A stretch of 64,000 bases of DNA from UBA4733 sp036734945 (GTDB lineage: Bacteria; Chloroflexota; UBA4733). Position 1 is the first letter of the stretch; each line of letters begins with the position of its first letter. The stretch spans positions 1 through 64,000 of the forward strand of contig DAIMXP010000010.1 in NCBI GenBank assembly GCA_036734945.1. Direction: 5' to 3'. The translations under genes were made by a program, and so were the position numbers. Below are positions 42,814 through 51,802 of the stretch, one piece after another. Below the pieces are notes generated by a model. The model did not search any database and had not been told where the DNA came from. It saw only the letters and a list, made by a program, of their open reading frames with translations.

Positions 42814-44394
42814 TCAGGTAATACCCAGGTCGGCTCGCTGGCGGTTGAGCAGCGCCGTCACCTGGGAGCTTATGTTGGTCGCCGCCGCATCGACCGTCTC
42901 CTTGCCGGTGAACGCTGCACCCAGCTCTTTGGCCAGGATGGGGGCGACGTCCCCGGCGCCGGCCTCGCGGAAGATCGGTTTGCCGGTGCGGTACAGCTCT
43001 TCGTAGATGGAAAAACTCTTCGGCGCGTCCGTGCGATTGGTGTTGAAGACGTACTTCTGCGCCGCCGGCATGTAGGGCGGCGTCACGCCGGAGATCGTGG
43101 TGGCGACTACGTCGACACCCTTGCCGTAGGTCCACCAGTTGATGAACTGCCAGGCGGCATCCACCTGCTTGCTGGAGGAGGTGATCGCCAGCCCGTTGGC
43201 CGACACGTCGATGGTGCGTAGGCCGGTGGTGGGGTTCTTCGGCGGCAAGAAGACGTCATAGTTCAGCGAGGGTACCTTGGCGGCCGTGATCAACACCGGC
43301 CACCAGGCGCCGCCGGAGGCCATAGGCAACTGCTCCTTCACGAAGAGGCTCATCATGTTGCCGGATGGCGCCGCTACCTTGGACTTCTGGGTGAGGTCCA
43401 CCAGGTAGCTGAAGGCGTCCATCGCCTTGCTGTCGGAGTGCAGCGTACATTTGGTGACGTTCGCGTCGTAGAAGTCGCCGCCCGCCTGCCAGATCCAGGT
43501 GTTGATGTGGTCGTTGCCGTCGACCGGCGTCCCCATGCCGAATTGTTGGGTCGTGCCATTGGTAGTGCGCGTCAGCTCGTAGGCGGTGTCACGCCAGGTA
43601 TCCCAGGTCCACGTGTCGTCGGGGTACGCAACACCTTGCTGATCGAAGAGGGTCTTGTTGTAGTAGTACACGGTGCCGCTGCCGAAGTTCTGCGGCATCA
43701 CGTAGAGCTTGCCTTGCCCCATCGCCATCTGGCCTGGTTGCCAGCGGCAGCCGGAGATGGCGGCCGGGAAGAACTGGTTGAGGTCCACCTTGTCGCGAGC
43801 GACCAGGTCGTCCAGCACCCGCGTGACCTGGCGAGCAGCAAAGACGACATAATAGTAGGTGGAGTGTGTGATCACATCTGGCGCATCGCTGGCCGCCACC
43901 TGGGCCTGAATCTTGGTGAAGTAGTCGCTGAAGTTGGCAATCTGGTCGAAGTTGAGGGCAGTATCGGGATGCTGTTGCATGTAGATGTTGTAAACCTGGC
44001 CGTAGGCAGGGGTGTAACCCCAGCCGGAGAGCCGTAACTGGATCTTGGCGTTGGCCGGCACCTTGAGTTGCGGTGTCGGTATAGCGGCGACAGTGCTCTT
44101 GGCCGCCGCGACGGCAGTGCTCTTGGCGGCGGTTGTGGTACTCGTCACTGCCGCTTTGGTCGTCGTTGCCACAGCCGCGACGGCACTCGTCGCACTGGCA
44201 GTGGTGGCCGAGGCGACGGCGCTGGAACTCGCCGTGGTCGCGCTGCTGGCGAGCGGTGCGCTGGCGCTGCTGGTCGTGGCCGACACCACCGCGCCGGCTG
44301 CGCCGCCGCAGGCGGCCAGGGACAGCCCGGCGATACCGCCCGCCAGCACAGTCAGCAGGCGCCGACGCGGCACGCGAGCCATCAAAACATGCAT
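42814..44394 (-). CDS. ABC-type sugar-binding lipoprotein
   Basis: A 526-residue extracellular solute-binding protein of the family 1 (maltose/multiple-sugar) type. An arginine-rich start (RVPRRRLLTVLAGG) and a lipobox LSLAAC with Cys29 give a lipid anchor; the twin arginines may mean Tat export. An unusually long Ala/Ser/Thr linker runs from about 32 to 105. The binding domain starts at KIQLRLSGWGYTPAYGQVYN and includes DAPDVITHSTYYYVVFAARQ and GTVYYYNKTLFDQQGVAYPD. ATG 44394 has AGGAGG five bases upstream. No permease or ATPase gene lies beside it, so the transporter must be completed elsewhere. The divergent carbohydrate genes suggest a plant- or polysaccharide-derived substrate. Confidence 0.88.
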   Translation of the reverse strand: MHVLMARVPRRRLLTVLAGGIAGLSLAACGGAAGAVVSATTSSASAPLASSATTASSSAVASATTASATSAVAAVATTTKAAVTSTTTAAKSTAVAAAKSTVAAIPTPQLKVPANAKIQLRLSGWGYTPAYGQVYNIYMQQHPDTALNFDQIANFSDYFTKIQAQVAASDAPDVITHSTYYYVVFAARQVTRVLDDLVARDKVDLNQFFPAAISGCRWQPGQMAMGQGKLYVMPQNFGSGTVYYYNKTLFDQQGVAYPDDTWTWDTWRDTAYELTRTTNGTTQQFGMGTPVDGNDHINTWIWQAGGDFYDANVTKCTLHSDSKAMDAFSYLVDLTQKSKVAAPSGNMMSLFVKEQLPMASGGAWWPVLITAAKVPSLNYDVFLPPKNPTTGLRTIDVSANGLAITSSSKQVDAAWQFINWWTYGKGVDVVATTISGVTPPYMPAAQKYVFNTNRTDAPKSFSIYEELYRTGKPIFREAGAGDVAPILAKELGAAFTGKETVDAAATNISSQVTALLNRQRADLGIT

Positions 44395-44534
44395 GAAACC
44401 TCCTCCTGCAAGCCGCGATGTTTGGCATCACACGCTGCTCCGCTACCGACAGCATCGCTGGTTTGCTCCCGACAATACTACAATGCAGTTCTGAGGGGAT
44501 CAAGATTGATGGATGAACAGGAGGCAGCCAGACG

Positions 44535-45371
44535 ATGAGTACGATGACAGGCAATTCCCTGCGGCAGGAGGTCGAGAAGAACGGCTACGTTGTGGTGCCG
44601 GGTGTCGTGCCCAGGCAAAATCTGAACGCTGTCGTTGCCGACATCTTCCGCCACACCGGCGCCGATCCGGATAAACGCGAGTCCTGGTACTTGCCGGGCA
44701 TCATTTCGCGGGCCGGCATGGTGGAGATGTACCAGTTTCAGTCAATGTGGGACAACCGGCAGTTCCCGGCGCTCTACGACGTCTTTCGCCAGGTGATGTG
44801 TACGGAGCAGCTCTGGGTCAGTCTGGACCGCGCCAACATGAAGCCCCCAGCCGATCCGCGCCACCCCGAGATCGACGACAGCTTCATTCATTGGGATACG
44901 GACACTTCCAAATACCCCGACATCCCTTTCCGGGTGCAAGGGGTCCTGGCGCTCACTGATACGGACGACAGCATGGGCGGCTTCCAGTGTGTCCCTGAGT
45001 TGTATCGCCAACTGGCTGACTGGATCAAGCGGCAGGCGGCCGACCGCCACCCACGCAAGCCGGACCTCACCGGCTATGAGATCACGAAGGTCGTGATGCA
45101 GGCGGGTGATCTGGTCGTCTGGAGCACGTTGCTCCCCCACGGCAACGGCCACAACCTGTCGGACCGCCCACGCCTGGCCCAGTACATCACGATGTCACCG
45201 GCGCGCGAAGACGACGACGATGCCCGCCAGAAGCGGATCGATTCCTGGCAGCGCCATCTCCCCGGCCCCGGCTTTCCCGGCGATGCCCGCAAGAACGAAG
45301 TGCTCCTGGAGCCGCAATCGGCGACCCTGACGGCGCTGGGGCGCAAGCTGTTGGGCAGCGACCGCTGGTAG
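44535..45371 (+). CDS. Phytanoyl-CoA dioxygenase-family oxygenase
   Basis: A 278-residue Fe(II)/2-oxoglutarate oxygenase of the PhyH fold. The N-terminus reads EKNGYVVVPGVVPRQNL. The iron motif H-x-D is in FIHWDTDTSKYPDIP, and the distal histidine with its arginine is in TLLPHGNGHNLSDRPRLAQY. GGFQCVPELYRQ is a typical segment before the distal His. Substrates in this family vary widely; here it is followed by a cupin, an oxidoreductase remnant and glycosidase-like genes, so it may act on a sugar or glycoside. ATG 44535 has AGGAGG about ten bases upstream. Confidence 0.85.
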   Translation: MSTMTGNSLRQEVEKNGYVVVPGVVPRQNLNAVVADIFRHTGADPDKRESWYLPGIISRAGMVEMYQFQSMWDNRQFPALYDVFRQVMCTEQLWVSLDRANMKPPADPRHPEIDDSFIHWDTDTSKYPDIPFRVQGVLALTDTDDSMGGFQCVPELYRQLADWIKRQAADRHPRKPDLTGYEITKVVMQAGDLVVWSTLLPHGNGHNLSDRPRLAQYITMSPAREDDDDARQKRIDSWQRHLPGPGFPGDARKNEVLLEPQSATLTALGRKLLGSDRW

Positions 45372-45385
45372 AGAAGGAGAAAGCC

Positions 45386-46027
45386 ATGATTCCGGTCTAT
45401 GACTATCGGCGCGACGTCGCCAACGTGATCGTCCACCCGGAGATCCGCGGTCGCTTCATGCGCATGGAGCCGACGCCGGCCGGGCGGATGCACAGCCACG
45501 ATCTCGGCGGGGAAATCTTCCTCGTGCTGGAAGGACAGTGCGAGTTCATCATCGAGGATGAGCGCGTCACCTGTGGACCCGGTCAGCTCATCTACGTCGA
45601 GCCGCGGCGCAAGCACACCCTCCACGCCGTGGGGACGGTTCCCTGCGTCGTGTACCTCAGCGTCACGCCGCACGTTGAGCCGACCCACACGCAGTATGAC
45701 GAGGCCTATCAGCGTCTCTCCCCACGCTACGGCACATTTCGCGGCAAGAACGACCCCGATCCCCAGGCGGGGACGCCGACCCAGGAACTCGCCGCACTCT
45801 ATGCAGCAGCACTGGGGAAACTTGCCGAGCTCAGCCAGGCCGCTGCCGAAGCCCAGACGTTGCAGGCGCAAGCGCTCCGGGCAGCGATCACGGACGGCAA
45901 CCAGCCGCAGATGAAGCAGATCGTCGTCGACCTCTGGCTGCGCTTGCGCGACGTGTTACAGCAGACTAGCGACGTCGAGGCAGCATGGAACGCGCTCGCG
46001 CCCCGCGCGATGCCGCCAAAAGCATGA
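45386..46027 (+). CDS. Cupin-domain protein
   Basis: A 213-residue protein with a single cupin barrel in the first 110 residues. The metal motif 1 is GRMHSHDLGGEIFLVLEGQ (H, H, E) and motif 2 lies in GQLIYVEPRRKHTLHAVG. The C-terminal half is helical and Ala/Gln-rich (AALGKLAELSQAAAEAQTLQ), probably a coiled coil or dimer helix. It starts 14 bases after the dioxygenase gene with AGAAGGAG upstream. It may be an isomerase, dioxygenase or sensor for the same sugar substrate. Confidence 0.82.
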   Translation: MIPVYDYRRDVANVIVHPEIRGRFMRMEPTPAGRMHSHDLGGEIFLVLEGQCEFIIEDERVTCGPGQLIYVEPRRKHTLHAVGTVPCVVYLSVTPHVEPTHTQYDEAYQRLSPRYGTFRGKNDPDPQAGTPTQELAALYAAALGKLAELSQAAAEAQTLQAQALRAAITDGNQPQMKQIVVDLWLRLRDVLQQTSDVEAAWNALAPRAMPPKA

Positions 46028-46041
46028 CAGGGGGAGACACC

Positions 46042-46260
46042 GTGGCTCAGACTATCGGATTTGCTGTGATCGGCGTGGGACTGGTTGGCCCGACCCACGC
46101 CCAGTTCATCAGCCAGGCAGAGGGGGCTGCACTCAAGGTTATCTGCGACCTGCGGGAGGAGCGCGGCCGGCCGCTGGCCGAGCGCTTCGGCGCTGAATGG
46201 GTGGCCGACTATCGCCAGGTGATGCAGCGACCCGACATTCAGGTCGTCAACATCAGCCTG
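46042..46260 (+). pseudogene. Truncated Gfo/Idh/MocA oxidoreductase
   Basis: Only the Rossmann start of a sugar dehydrogenase remains: TIGFAVIGVGLVGPTHAQFI (NAD-binding GxGxxGP-like), LKVICDLREERGRPLAERFG, and RPDIQVVNISL. Homology ends at about 46260. Where the family continues with H-x-x and the conserved EKP motif, the frame runs on as arginine-rich sequence with no family character. GTG 46042 has GGGGAG five bases upstream. A deletion or rearrangement joined it to a GntR-like fragment just downstream. Confidence 0.75.
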
Positions 46261-46297
46261 ACCGCCCGATACGCCCTTCGCATCCGGCGCCGCGTTG

Positions 46298-46387
46298 ATG
46301 GTCTATTCGACGAAGGTGGAATTAGTCTACCAAACGCTTCGCGAGCGCATTGTCCACGCGCGTCAGCAAGGCCCAACCCTGGCGTGA
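46298..46387 (+). pseudogene. GntR-type regulator, N-terminal fragment
   Basis: A 29-residue frame beginning MVYSTKVELVYQTLRERIVH, the opening helix of GntR winged-helix regulators (T-K-x-x-x-V-Y-x-x-L-R-x-x-I), then stopping after GPTLA. It lies between the truncated oxidoreductase and the next intact gene, so it is part of the same rearranged junction. Confidence 0.5.
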
Positions 46388-46463
46388 TCGCTGTAACGGT
46401 GGCTGTCACGGCTTCGAATGAAGGGACCTCGGATGTTGAACTGTGGAGTTTGAGGAGCGAATC

Positions 46464-47852
46464 ATGGCGAAGTATTTTGTGGCGATTCAAGTCGGGGCCG
46501 TGTCGTTTGTCGATGAGGGAGTTGTGCAGGCGCTCGACATATTCCAAGAGCGCGCCCATGTCAACGCCCTCTTCCTCGCCACGCCAACCTGGACCCGCGG
46601 AACCGGTGGCCGGCAGTTGCCGAGCCATCCACTCCCGGATCATGGGGCGCAGGAGTACGACCTCGCCTGGGTCGGCGGAAACTATGCCACTGTGCATTCG
46701 GAGTTCTACGGCGGCACGATGCTTGGCCCTGCTGGCCGGGCGCCCGAGCACCCCGATTTAGATCTCTTTGCGACCGTGCTTCCCGAAGCGAAACGCCGAG
46801 GCATGCAGAGCATTGCCTGGATCGAGGAAAGCAGCTATGCTCAGGAGCTGCGGAACTACCCCAACTTTCCCAGGTGCCTGGAGGTGGATGCCTGGTCGCG
46901 TCCGGCGCCTCGATTCTGCTTTAACAACCCGGATTACCGTGGCTGGCACCTCAGTATCGTGGAAGACTACGTCAAGAGCTACGACCTCGACGGCATCGCC
47001 TGGTGTTCCGAGCGGCCGGGACCGTTGAATATCTTGCTTCAGGGGCCGGCGCAGCCCAGCGCGGTGAGTTGCTTCTGCTCGCATTGTCAGCGGATCGCTC
47101 GGGATCGCGGCATTGACGTGCGTCGCGCTCTGGAAGGCTACCGTCTGGCGCTGGAATGGAACGCGGCAGCAGCAGCGGGGAAGGTTCCGAGCGATGGCGC
47201 CTTCGTGAGTTTCTGGCGACTGTTGCTGCGCTACCCGGAGTTGCTCGCCTGGCAGACACTGTGGACCGATAGCCAGCATCAGATGTATCGGGACATCTAC
47301 GGCTTGGCGAAGGCCTGCAAGCCGTCGATCCAGGTCGGTTGGCACGTCTACCACAACATTTCTTTCAGTCCTTTTTACCGAGCCGACCAGGACTATGGCG
47401 AAATGAGCCGGTTCTCCGATTTCATTAAGGTCGTGAACTACAATAACTGCGCAGGTCCTCGATTCCACGCCTGGATCGAGCACATCTGCAAAGCGCTCTT
47501 CGCCGACGCCAGCCCGGCCGAGGTCTATCCGCTCATGCTTAAGCTCCTCCAGCTGGACGAAGGAGCCTACGACGCGCTGCCAACGGCCGGCTTTACTGCC
47601 AATTATGTGCAGCGCGAGACGGCCCGCGCCGTCGCCGCGGTCGAAGGCCGTTGCCGCATTTATCCCGGTATTGACATTGATATTCCGACAGCGGAGCGGG
47701 ATGTGCACTGCACCCGCGAAGGCGTCCGGGCGGCGGTGCTCGCCGCCATCGCGGGCGGGGCTGAGGGTGTGGTGCTGAGTCGGAAGTATTCGGAGATGCA
47801 ACTGGATCATCTCGCCGGGGCGGGGGATGCCATGCGGGAGGTAGGCCAATGA
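46464..47852 (+). CDS. Glycoside-hydrolase-like TIM-barrel protein
   Basis: A 462-residue protein with the look of a hypothetical glycosidase barrel. Segments such as GMQSIAWIEESSYAQELRNY, YDLDGIAWCSERPG, SIQVGWHVYHNISFSPFYRA and FSDFIKVVNYNN suggest strand ends, with acidic residues (EE, E of CSERPG, D of YRADQDYGE) as catalytic candidates. CFCSHCQR resembles the C-x-x-C often found in such barrels. ATG 46464 has GAGGAG seven bases upstream. It overlaps the next gene by four bases (ATGA), so the two are coupled and likely act on the same substrate. Confidence 0.65.
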   Translation: MAKYFVAIQVGAVSFVDEGVVQALDIFQERAHVNALFLATPTWTRGTGGRQLPSHPLPDHGAQEYDLAWVGGNYATVHSEFYGGTMLGPAGRAPEHPDLDLFATVLPEAKRRGMQSIAWIEESSYAQELRNYPNFPRCLEVDAWSRPAPRFCFNNPDYRGWHLSIVEDYVKSYDLDGIAWCSERPGPLNILLQGPAQPSAVSCFCSHCQRIARDRGIDVRRALEGYRLALEWNAAAAAGKVPSDGAFVSFWRLLLRYPELLAWQTLWTDSQHQMYRDIYGLAKACKPSIQVGWHVYHNISFSPFYRADQDYGEMSRFSDFIKVVNYNNCAGPRFHAWIEHICKALFADASPAEVYPLMLKLLQLDEGAYDALPTAGFTANYVQRETARAVAAVEGRCRIYPGIDIDIPTAERDVHCTREGVRAAVLAAIAGGAEGVVLSRKYSEMQLDHLAGAGDAMREVGQ

Positions 47853-50035
47853 ACGAACAAGCGCAGCAACCCTGGTACCGGCAGACGTACCGCTGGGGCC
47901 AGACCAACCTGACGGAGGTCGATCCCGTCCGTTTCGATCTCCCCTGGTGGCGGTCGTACTGGCGGCGTACTTGCATCCAGGGCGTGATCGTCAACGCCGG
48001 GGGCATCGTCGCCTACTACCCCAGCACCTTCCCGCTGCAGCACCGCGCGCAGTACCTGGGCGAACACGACCTCTATGGCGAGACGGTCGAGGCGGCGCAC
48101 GCCGATGGCCTGGTCGTGCTGGCGCGTATGGACTCCAACCGGGCGGATGAACGCTGCTACGTCGAACACCCCGACTGGTTCGCGCGGGACCGCAACGGCG
48201 CCCCCTACCGTGAGGGCGAGCTCTTCGTCACCTGCATCAACAGCCCTTACTATGAGGAGTACCTGCCCGGCATCTTGCGGGAGATCATCGCCCGGAGCCG
48301 GCCGGAGGGCGTGACTGACAACAGTTGGAGCGGGCTGGACCGCAGTCGCATTTGCTATTGCCTGTATTGCGCTCGGCGCTTCCGGGATGCCAGCGGCTTT
48401 GCCCTGCCACAGCACGCTGATTGGGATAGCCCCGCCTACCGCCAGTGGATCCTCTGGAGCTACCAGTGCCGGCTGGCCGTCTGGGACCTCAACAACCGCG
48501 TCACGCAGGCGGCGGGCGGACCCGACTGCCTGTGGATCGGCATGAATAGCGGAGATATCATCAGCCAGGCGCAGCGCTTCCGCGACTATCGTGAGATCTG
48601 CCGGCGAGCGGAGATCATCATGCTCGATGCCCAGGCGCGCAGCGATACGCGCGGATTCCAGGCCAACGGTGATTCCGGCAAGCTGATCCATGGCCTGCTC
48701 GGCTGGGAGAAGCTGATTCCCGAGAGTACCGCGCTCTACCAGGCGGGCCAGCCCACCTTCCGGCTGGCGAGTAAGCCGGCGCCGGAAGCGCGGATGTGGG
48801 CGTTGGCAGGCTTCGCCGGGGGCATCTCGCCCTGGTGGCACCACATCGGCGCCTACCACGACGATCGCCGCCAGTACCGCACTGCCGAGCCGCTCTTCCG
48901 CTGGCATGAGGCCAACCAGGCGTATCTGGTCAACCGCACGCCGGTCGCCACGGTGGGCGTTGTGTGGTCGCAGCGCTGTGTCGACTTCTATGGTCGCGAA
49001 GCGGCGGAGGAGCGCCTCGGCCTGCCCCAACGCGGTATCACCAATGCGCTCATGCGGGAGCGCATCCCCTATCTCCTGGTCCATGCCGACGACATCGACA
49101 CTGCCAGCGGCCTGCAACTGTTAATCCTGCCGAACCTGGGCGCACTGAGCGATGCGCAGTGTGCCAGCATCCGCCGCCTCGTTGAGCAGGGCGGTGGGCT
49201 GCTGGCGACCGGCGAGACCAGCCTGTACGACGAGTGGGGCGACACCCGTGGAGACTTCGCCCTGGCCGATCTCTTCGGTTGCCACGCCACCGGTGTCCAG
49301 CACGGCGCCGCGCAGGCCGATGGGCAACAGTGGGACGCCTGGGCCAGGCACAGCTACCTGCGTCTCACGCCGGAGCTGCGCGGGTTGGTGGATGGCCCCC
49401 AGACGGGCGAGGAGCCGGCGGTTACCGGCGAAAGGCATCCTGTGCTCCGCGGCTTTGAGGAGACCGATATCCTGCCCTTCGGCGGCCGGCTGGAGGTCGT
49501 GCAGGCCGAGGCCGGCACGATCGTGCCGCTCACCTATATCCCGCCGTTCCCAATCTACCCGCCGGAGACAGCCTGGATGCGCCAGCCGTCCAGCGGCGTC
49601 CCGGCGCTCATCCTCAACGACACCGGCGCCGGTCGGGTCGCCTATATGCCCGCCGATCTTGATCGTCGCTACGGCCGTGACAACCTGCCCGACCACGCTC
49701 TGTTGCTGGCCAACCTAGTGCGCTGGGCGGCACGTGACCCCATGCCGCTCACGGTTGAAGGACCGGGCTTGCTCGATTGCCACGTCTATCGCCAGGCTGG
49801 GCGCCTGGTCCTGCACCTGGTCAACCTCTCCGGCTCGGGCGCCTGGCGCGCGCCAATGGACGAGGCGATCCCCGTCGGGCCGTTACAGGTGCGGGTGCAG
49901 TTGCCGGAGGACGTGGCCGGGCGATCGGCCCGCCTGCTGGTGGCCGAAGCGGGCGCTGTGATCGCCAGGGTCGACGGCTGGGCGAGCGTGGAGGTGGCCC
50001 AGGTTGGTGAGCACGAGGTCGTGGTCATAACGTAG
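47849..50035 (+). CDS. Large glycoside-hydrolase-like protein with beta-galactosidase-type C-terminal domains
   Basis: A 728-residue protein. The N-terminal barrel has RRTCIQGVIVNAGGIVAYYP, EAAHADGLVVLARMDSNRAD, YEEYLPGILREIIARSRPEG, GVTDNSWSGLDRSRICYCLY (aspartate and tryptophan near a probable catalytic site) and a C-x-x-C pair. From about 375 on a class-I-amidotransferase-like or trimerisation domain (YLLVHADDIDTASGLQLLIL, then LVEQGGGLLATGETS) precedes a beta-sandwich. The order recalls GHL6 and GH42 enzymes. No signal peptide is seen, so it should act in the cytoplasm on imported sugar. It is the last gene of the locus. Confidence 0.7.
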   Translation: MNEQAQQPWYRQTYRWGQTNLTEVDPVRFDLPWWRSYWRRTCIQGVIVNAGGIVAYYPSTFPLQHRAQYLGEHDLYGETVEAAHADGLVVLARMDSNRADERCYVEHPDWFARDRNGAPYREGELFVTCINSPYYEEYLPGILREIIARSRPEGVTDNSWSGLDRSRICYCLYCARRFRDASGFALPQHADWDSPAYRQWILWSYQCRLAVWDLNNRVTQAAGGPDCLWIGMNSGDIISQAQRFRDYREICRRAEIIMLDAQARSDTRGFQANGDSGKLIHGLLGWEKLIPESTALYQAGQPTFRLASKPAPEARMWALAGFAGGISPWWHHIGAYHDDRRQYRTAEPLFRWHEANQAYLVNRTPVATVGVVWSQRCVDFYGREAAEERLGLPQRGITNALMRERIPYLLVHADDIDTASGLQLLILPNLGALSDAQCASIRRLVEQGGGLLATGETSLYDEWGDTRGDFALADLFGCHATGVQHGAAQADGQQWDAWARHSYLRLTPELRGLVDGPQTGEEPAVTGERHPVLRGFEETDILPFGGRLEVVQAEAGTIVPLTYIPPFPIYPPETAWMRQPSSGVPALILNDTGAGRVAYMPADLDRRYGRDNLPDHALLLANLVRWAARDPMPLTVEGPGLLDCHVYRQAGRLVLHLVNLSGSGAWRAPMDEAIPVGPLQVRVQLPEDVAGRSARLLVAEAGAVIARVDGWASVEVAQVGEHEVVVIT

Positions 50036-50133
50036 GGAGTGCAGCGCATCATGGGACCCGGCTACCGGCCATCTGGCGAGGCCGTGGCACTCTAGACCGG
50101 TATAGTAGGGGGGCCAGGGAAGGGGGCACGATC

Positions 50134-50700
50134 TTGCTCTACACCGAGCGCCGCCACTTTACCGCCGACGATCTGCTGACACTGCCCGACGACGGCTGGC
50201 AGTATGAGCTCGTGCAGGGGAGGTTGCTCCAGATGCCGCCGGCCGGAATTGATCACGGCGCTCCCACCGACAATCTGTACTTCGCCCTGGCAGTACACGT
50301 GCGGACGCACGGTCTCGGCAAGTTGTATCCTGCCGAAACCGGCTTCAACCTTCGCCAACCGGACGAGACCGAGGACACGGTGCTGGCAGCGGACATTACG
50401 TTCGTCCGCGCCGAGCGTGTCCCCCAGCCGGGCGGACCGGCGTTCCCGTTGCTCGCCCCCGACCTTGTCGTCGAGGCAGCGTCCGAAGCAAGCCAGCGTC
50501 CGAAGGACATGGCCGACAATGCTCGCCTCTGGCTCAGCCGCGGGGTGCGCCAGGTCTGGGTCGTGTGGCCTCGCGCCCGAGCTGTCGATGTCTGGTTGCC
50601 GGGAGACGTCGCAGCCCGGCGGCTCGGGGCGGACGACGACCTCGATGGCGGCGACGTTCTGCCAGGCTTTCGCTTCGCCGTGAGGGGCGTCTTCCAGTAA
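50134..50700 (+). CDS. Uma2-family PD-(D/E)xK nuclease
   Basis: A 188-residue Uma2 protein: RRHFTADDLLTLPDDGWQYE, VQGRLLQMPPAGIDHG, then TVLAADITFVRAERVP with the core aspartate, and PDLVVEAASEASQRPKDM. TTG 50134 has GGAAGGGGG about eight bases upstream, and a TATAGT box lies at 50101-50106. It belongs to a different Uma2 subgroup from its neighbour at 50730, judging from their low similarity. The function is not established for either. Confidence 0.87.
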   Translation: MLYTERRHFTADDLLTLPDDGWQYELVQGRLLQMPPAGIDHGAPTDNLYFALAVHVRTHGLGKLYPAETGFNLRQPDETEDTVLAADITFVRAERVPQPGGPAFPLLAPDLVVEAASEASQRPKDMADNARLWLSRGVRQVWVVWPRARAVDVWLPGDVAARRLGADDDLDGGDVLPGFRFAVRGVFQ

Positions 50701-50729
50701 GCGTGTGTCAACAGGGAGGAGCATCCGTT

Positions 50730-51350
50730 GTGGCAAGTGCAGTCGCTGTGGCGCCGGCGCGTCATCGCTTCACGGCAAAGGATTACCACCGGATGGTCGC
50801 GGCGTGCATCCTCAGCGAAGAAGCGCGCGTCGAGCTCATTGATGGCGAGGTCGTCGAGATGAGTCCGGTCGGCAGTCGGCATGTCGCCTGTGTCAACCGA
50901 CTGGACGACCTCCTCCACGAGCGCCTTCCCCGAGGCTCGGCCATCGTCCAGGTGCAAAGCCCGGTCGCACTCGGTGAACACTCCGAGCCGGAGCCCGACA
51001 TCACGGTCCTCCGCTACCGTGCCGACTACTATGCCGATGCCCTGTCCGGCCCCGCCGATGTGCTGCTGCTCATTGAGGTCGCCGATTCGTCACTTGCCAT
51101 TGACCGCCGCGTGAAGCTGCCGCTCTACGCCCGCGCCGGCATCCCCGAAGTCTGGATCGTGGACCTGGACGCTGGGCTGATCGAGCGCCACACCGGCCCG
51201 ACCAATGACGCCTATACGCGGAGCGAGCGCCGCGGCCACGGCGCGACGCTCGCCGCCACGCTGGTCGAGCTTACGATACAGGTCGACGAAGCGCTGGGTA
51301 CGGAGGAAGGACCCCTTCCGGCTCGCACAACTCGCCAGGTTTCCCCCTGA
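50730..51350 (+). CDS. Uma2-family nuclease with a repeat-derived C-terminus
   Basis: A 206-residue Uma2 protein closely resembling the 42217 gene: FTAKDYHRMVAACILSEEAR, VELIDGEVVEMSPVGSRH, SEPEPDITVL, VLLLIEVADSSLAIDRRVKL. GTG 50730 lies nine bases after AGGAG; the longer frame is rejected because it runs through the previous gene. The normal end of the family is near DEALG; the last 16 or so residues and the stop codon come from the left arm of a 74-base inverted repeat that begins at 51298. The core fold is complete, so activity is probably kept. Confidence 0.87.
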   Translation: MASAVAVAPARHRFTAKDYHRMVAACILSEEARVELIDGEVVEMSPVGSRHVACVNRLDDLLHERLPRGSAIVQVQSPVALGEHSEPEPDITVLRYRADYYADALSGPADVLLLIEVADSSLAIDRRVKLPLYARAGIPEVWIVDLDAGLIERHTGPTNDAYTRSERRGHGATLAATLVELTIQVDEALGTEEGPLPARTTRQVSP

Positions 51351-51633
51351 CGGGAGAAACCTTGGCTGCAAATCGGGGGACGGCTGCGGACCCCTGGCAT
51401 GGGTAAGTGTGACAGTACGGCGTTAGCTGCGGCCTGGGCCGGGGTAACGGACAAAGGGCTGCCGCGTGAGCGGCCCAGGGTTTTGGGCGGAGCTGCAGCG
51501 CTCCGTCCGAACGTTGCTCCCGTCCAACCGCGCAGGTCCGAAGGCGACCGTTCCCTGCATTGCAGCTAAGGTTTCTCCCGTCAGGGGGAAACCTGGCGAG
51601 TTGTGCGAGCCGGAAGGGGTCCTTCCTCCGCAC
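51298..51633. repeat. Large inverted repeat with 74-base arms
   Basis: The arms at 51298-51371 and 51560-51633 match in inverse orientation at 72 of 74 positions, around a 188-base centre. The left arm overlaps the end of the Uma2 gene and supplies its stop codon. The centre has no gene; it contains G/C-rich sub-hairpins. The near-perfect match implies a recent mobile element or strong selection for a hairpin. No transposase is nearby. Confidence 0.85.
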
Positions 51634-51802
51634 CCGACGAGCGGGGGGCCGCTCGGCGGTGTCCCATTTCGTTCATGGCCGCCTTCTCCTGTACCTACAA
51701 TTACATGCAAGCCTTGGACGTCATCTTAATGACACATCAAGGCGCATTGTGCAGCAGCCGATGCGTGTCGATGCGCTACCCCGTCCCGCCGATGTGTCGC
51801 CG

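Noticed and set aside
44479..44484. TACAAT as promoter of the dioxygenase operon
   Set aside because: The only -35-like TTGCTC lies ten bases away; the spacing is wrong, so no promoter is claimed.
47807..49117. 436-residue minus-strand frame opposite the large glycosidase-like gene
   Set aside because: The plus-strand frame has real family motifs and an ATGA coupling; this one has none.
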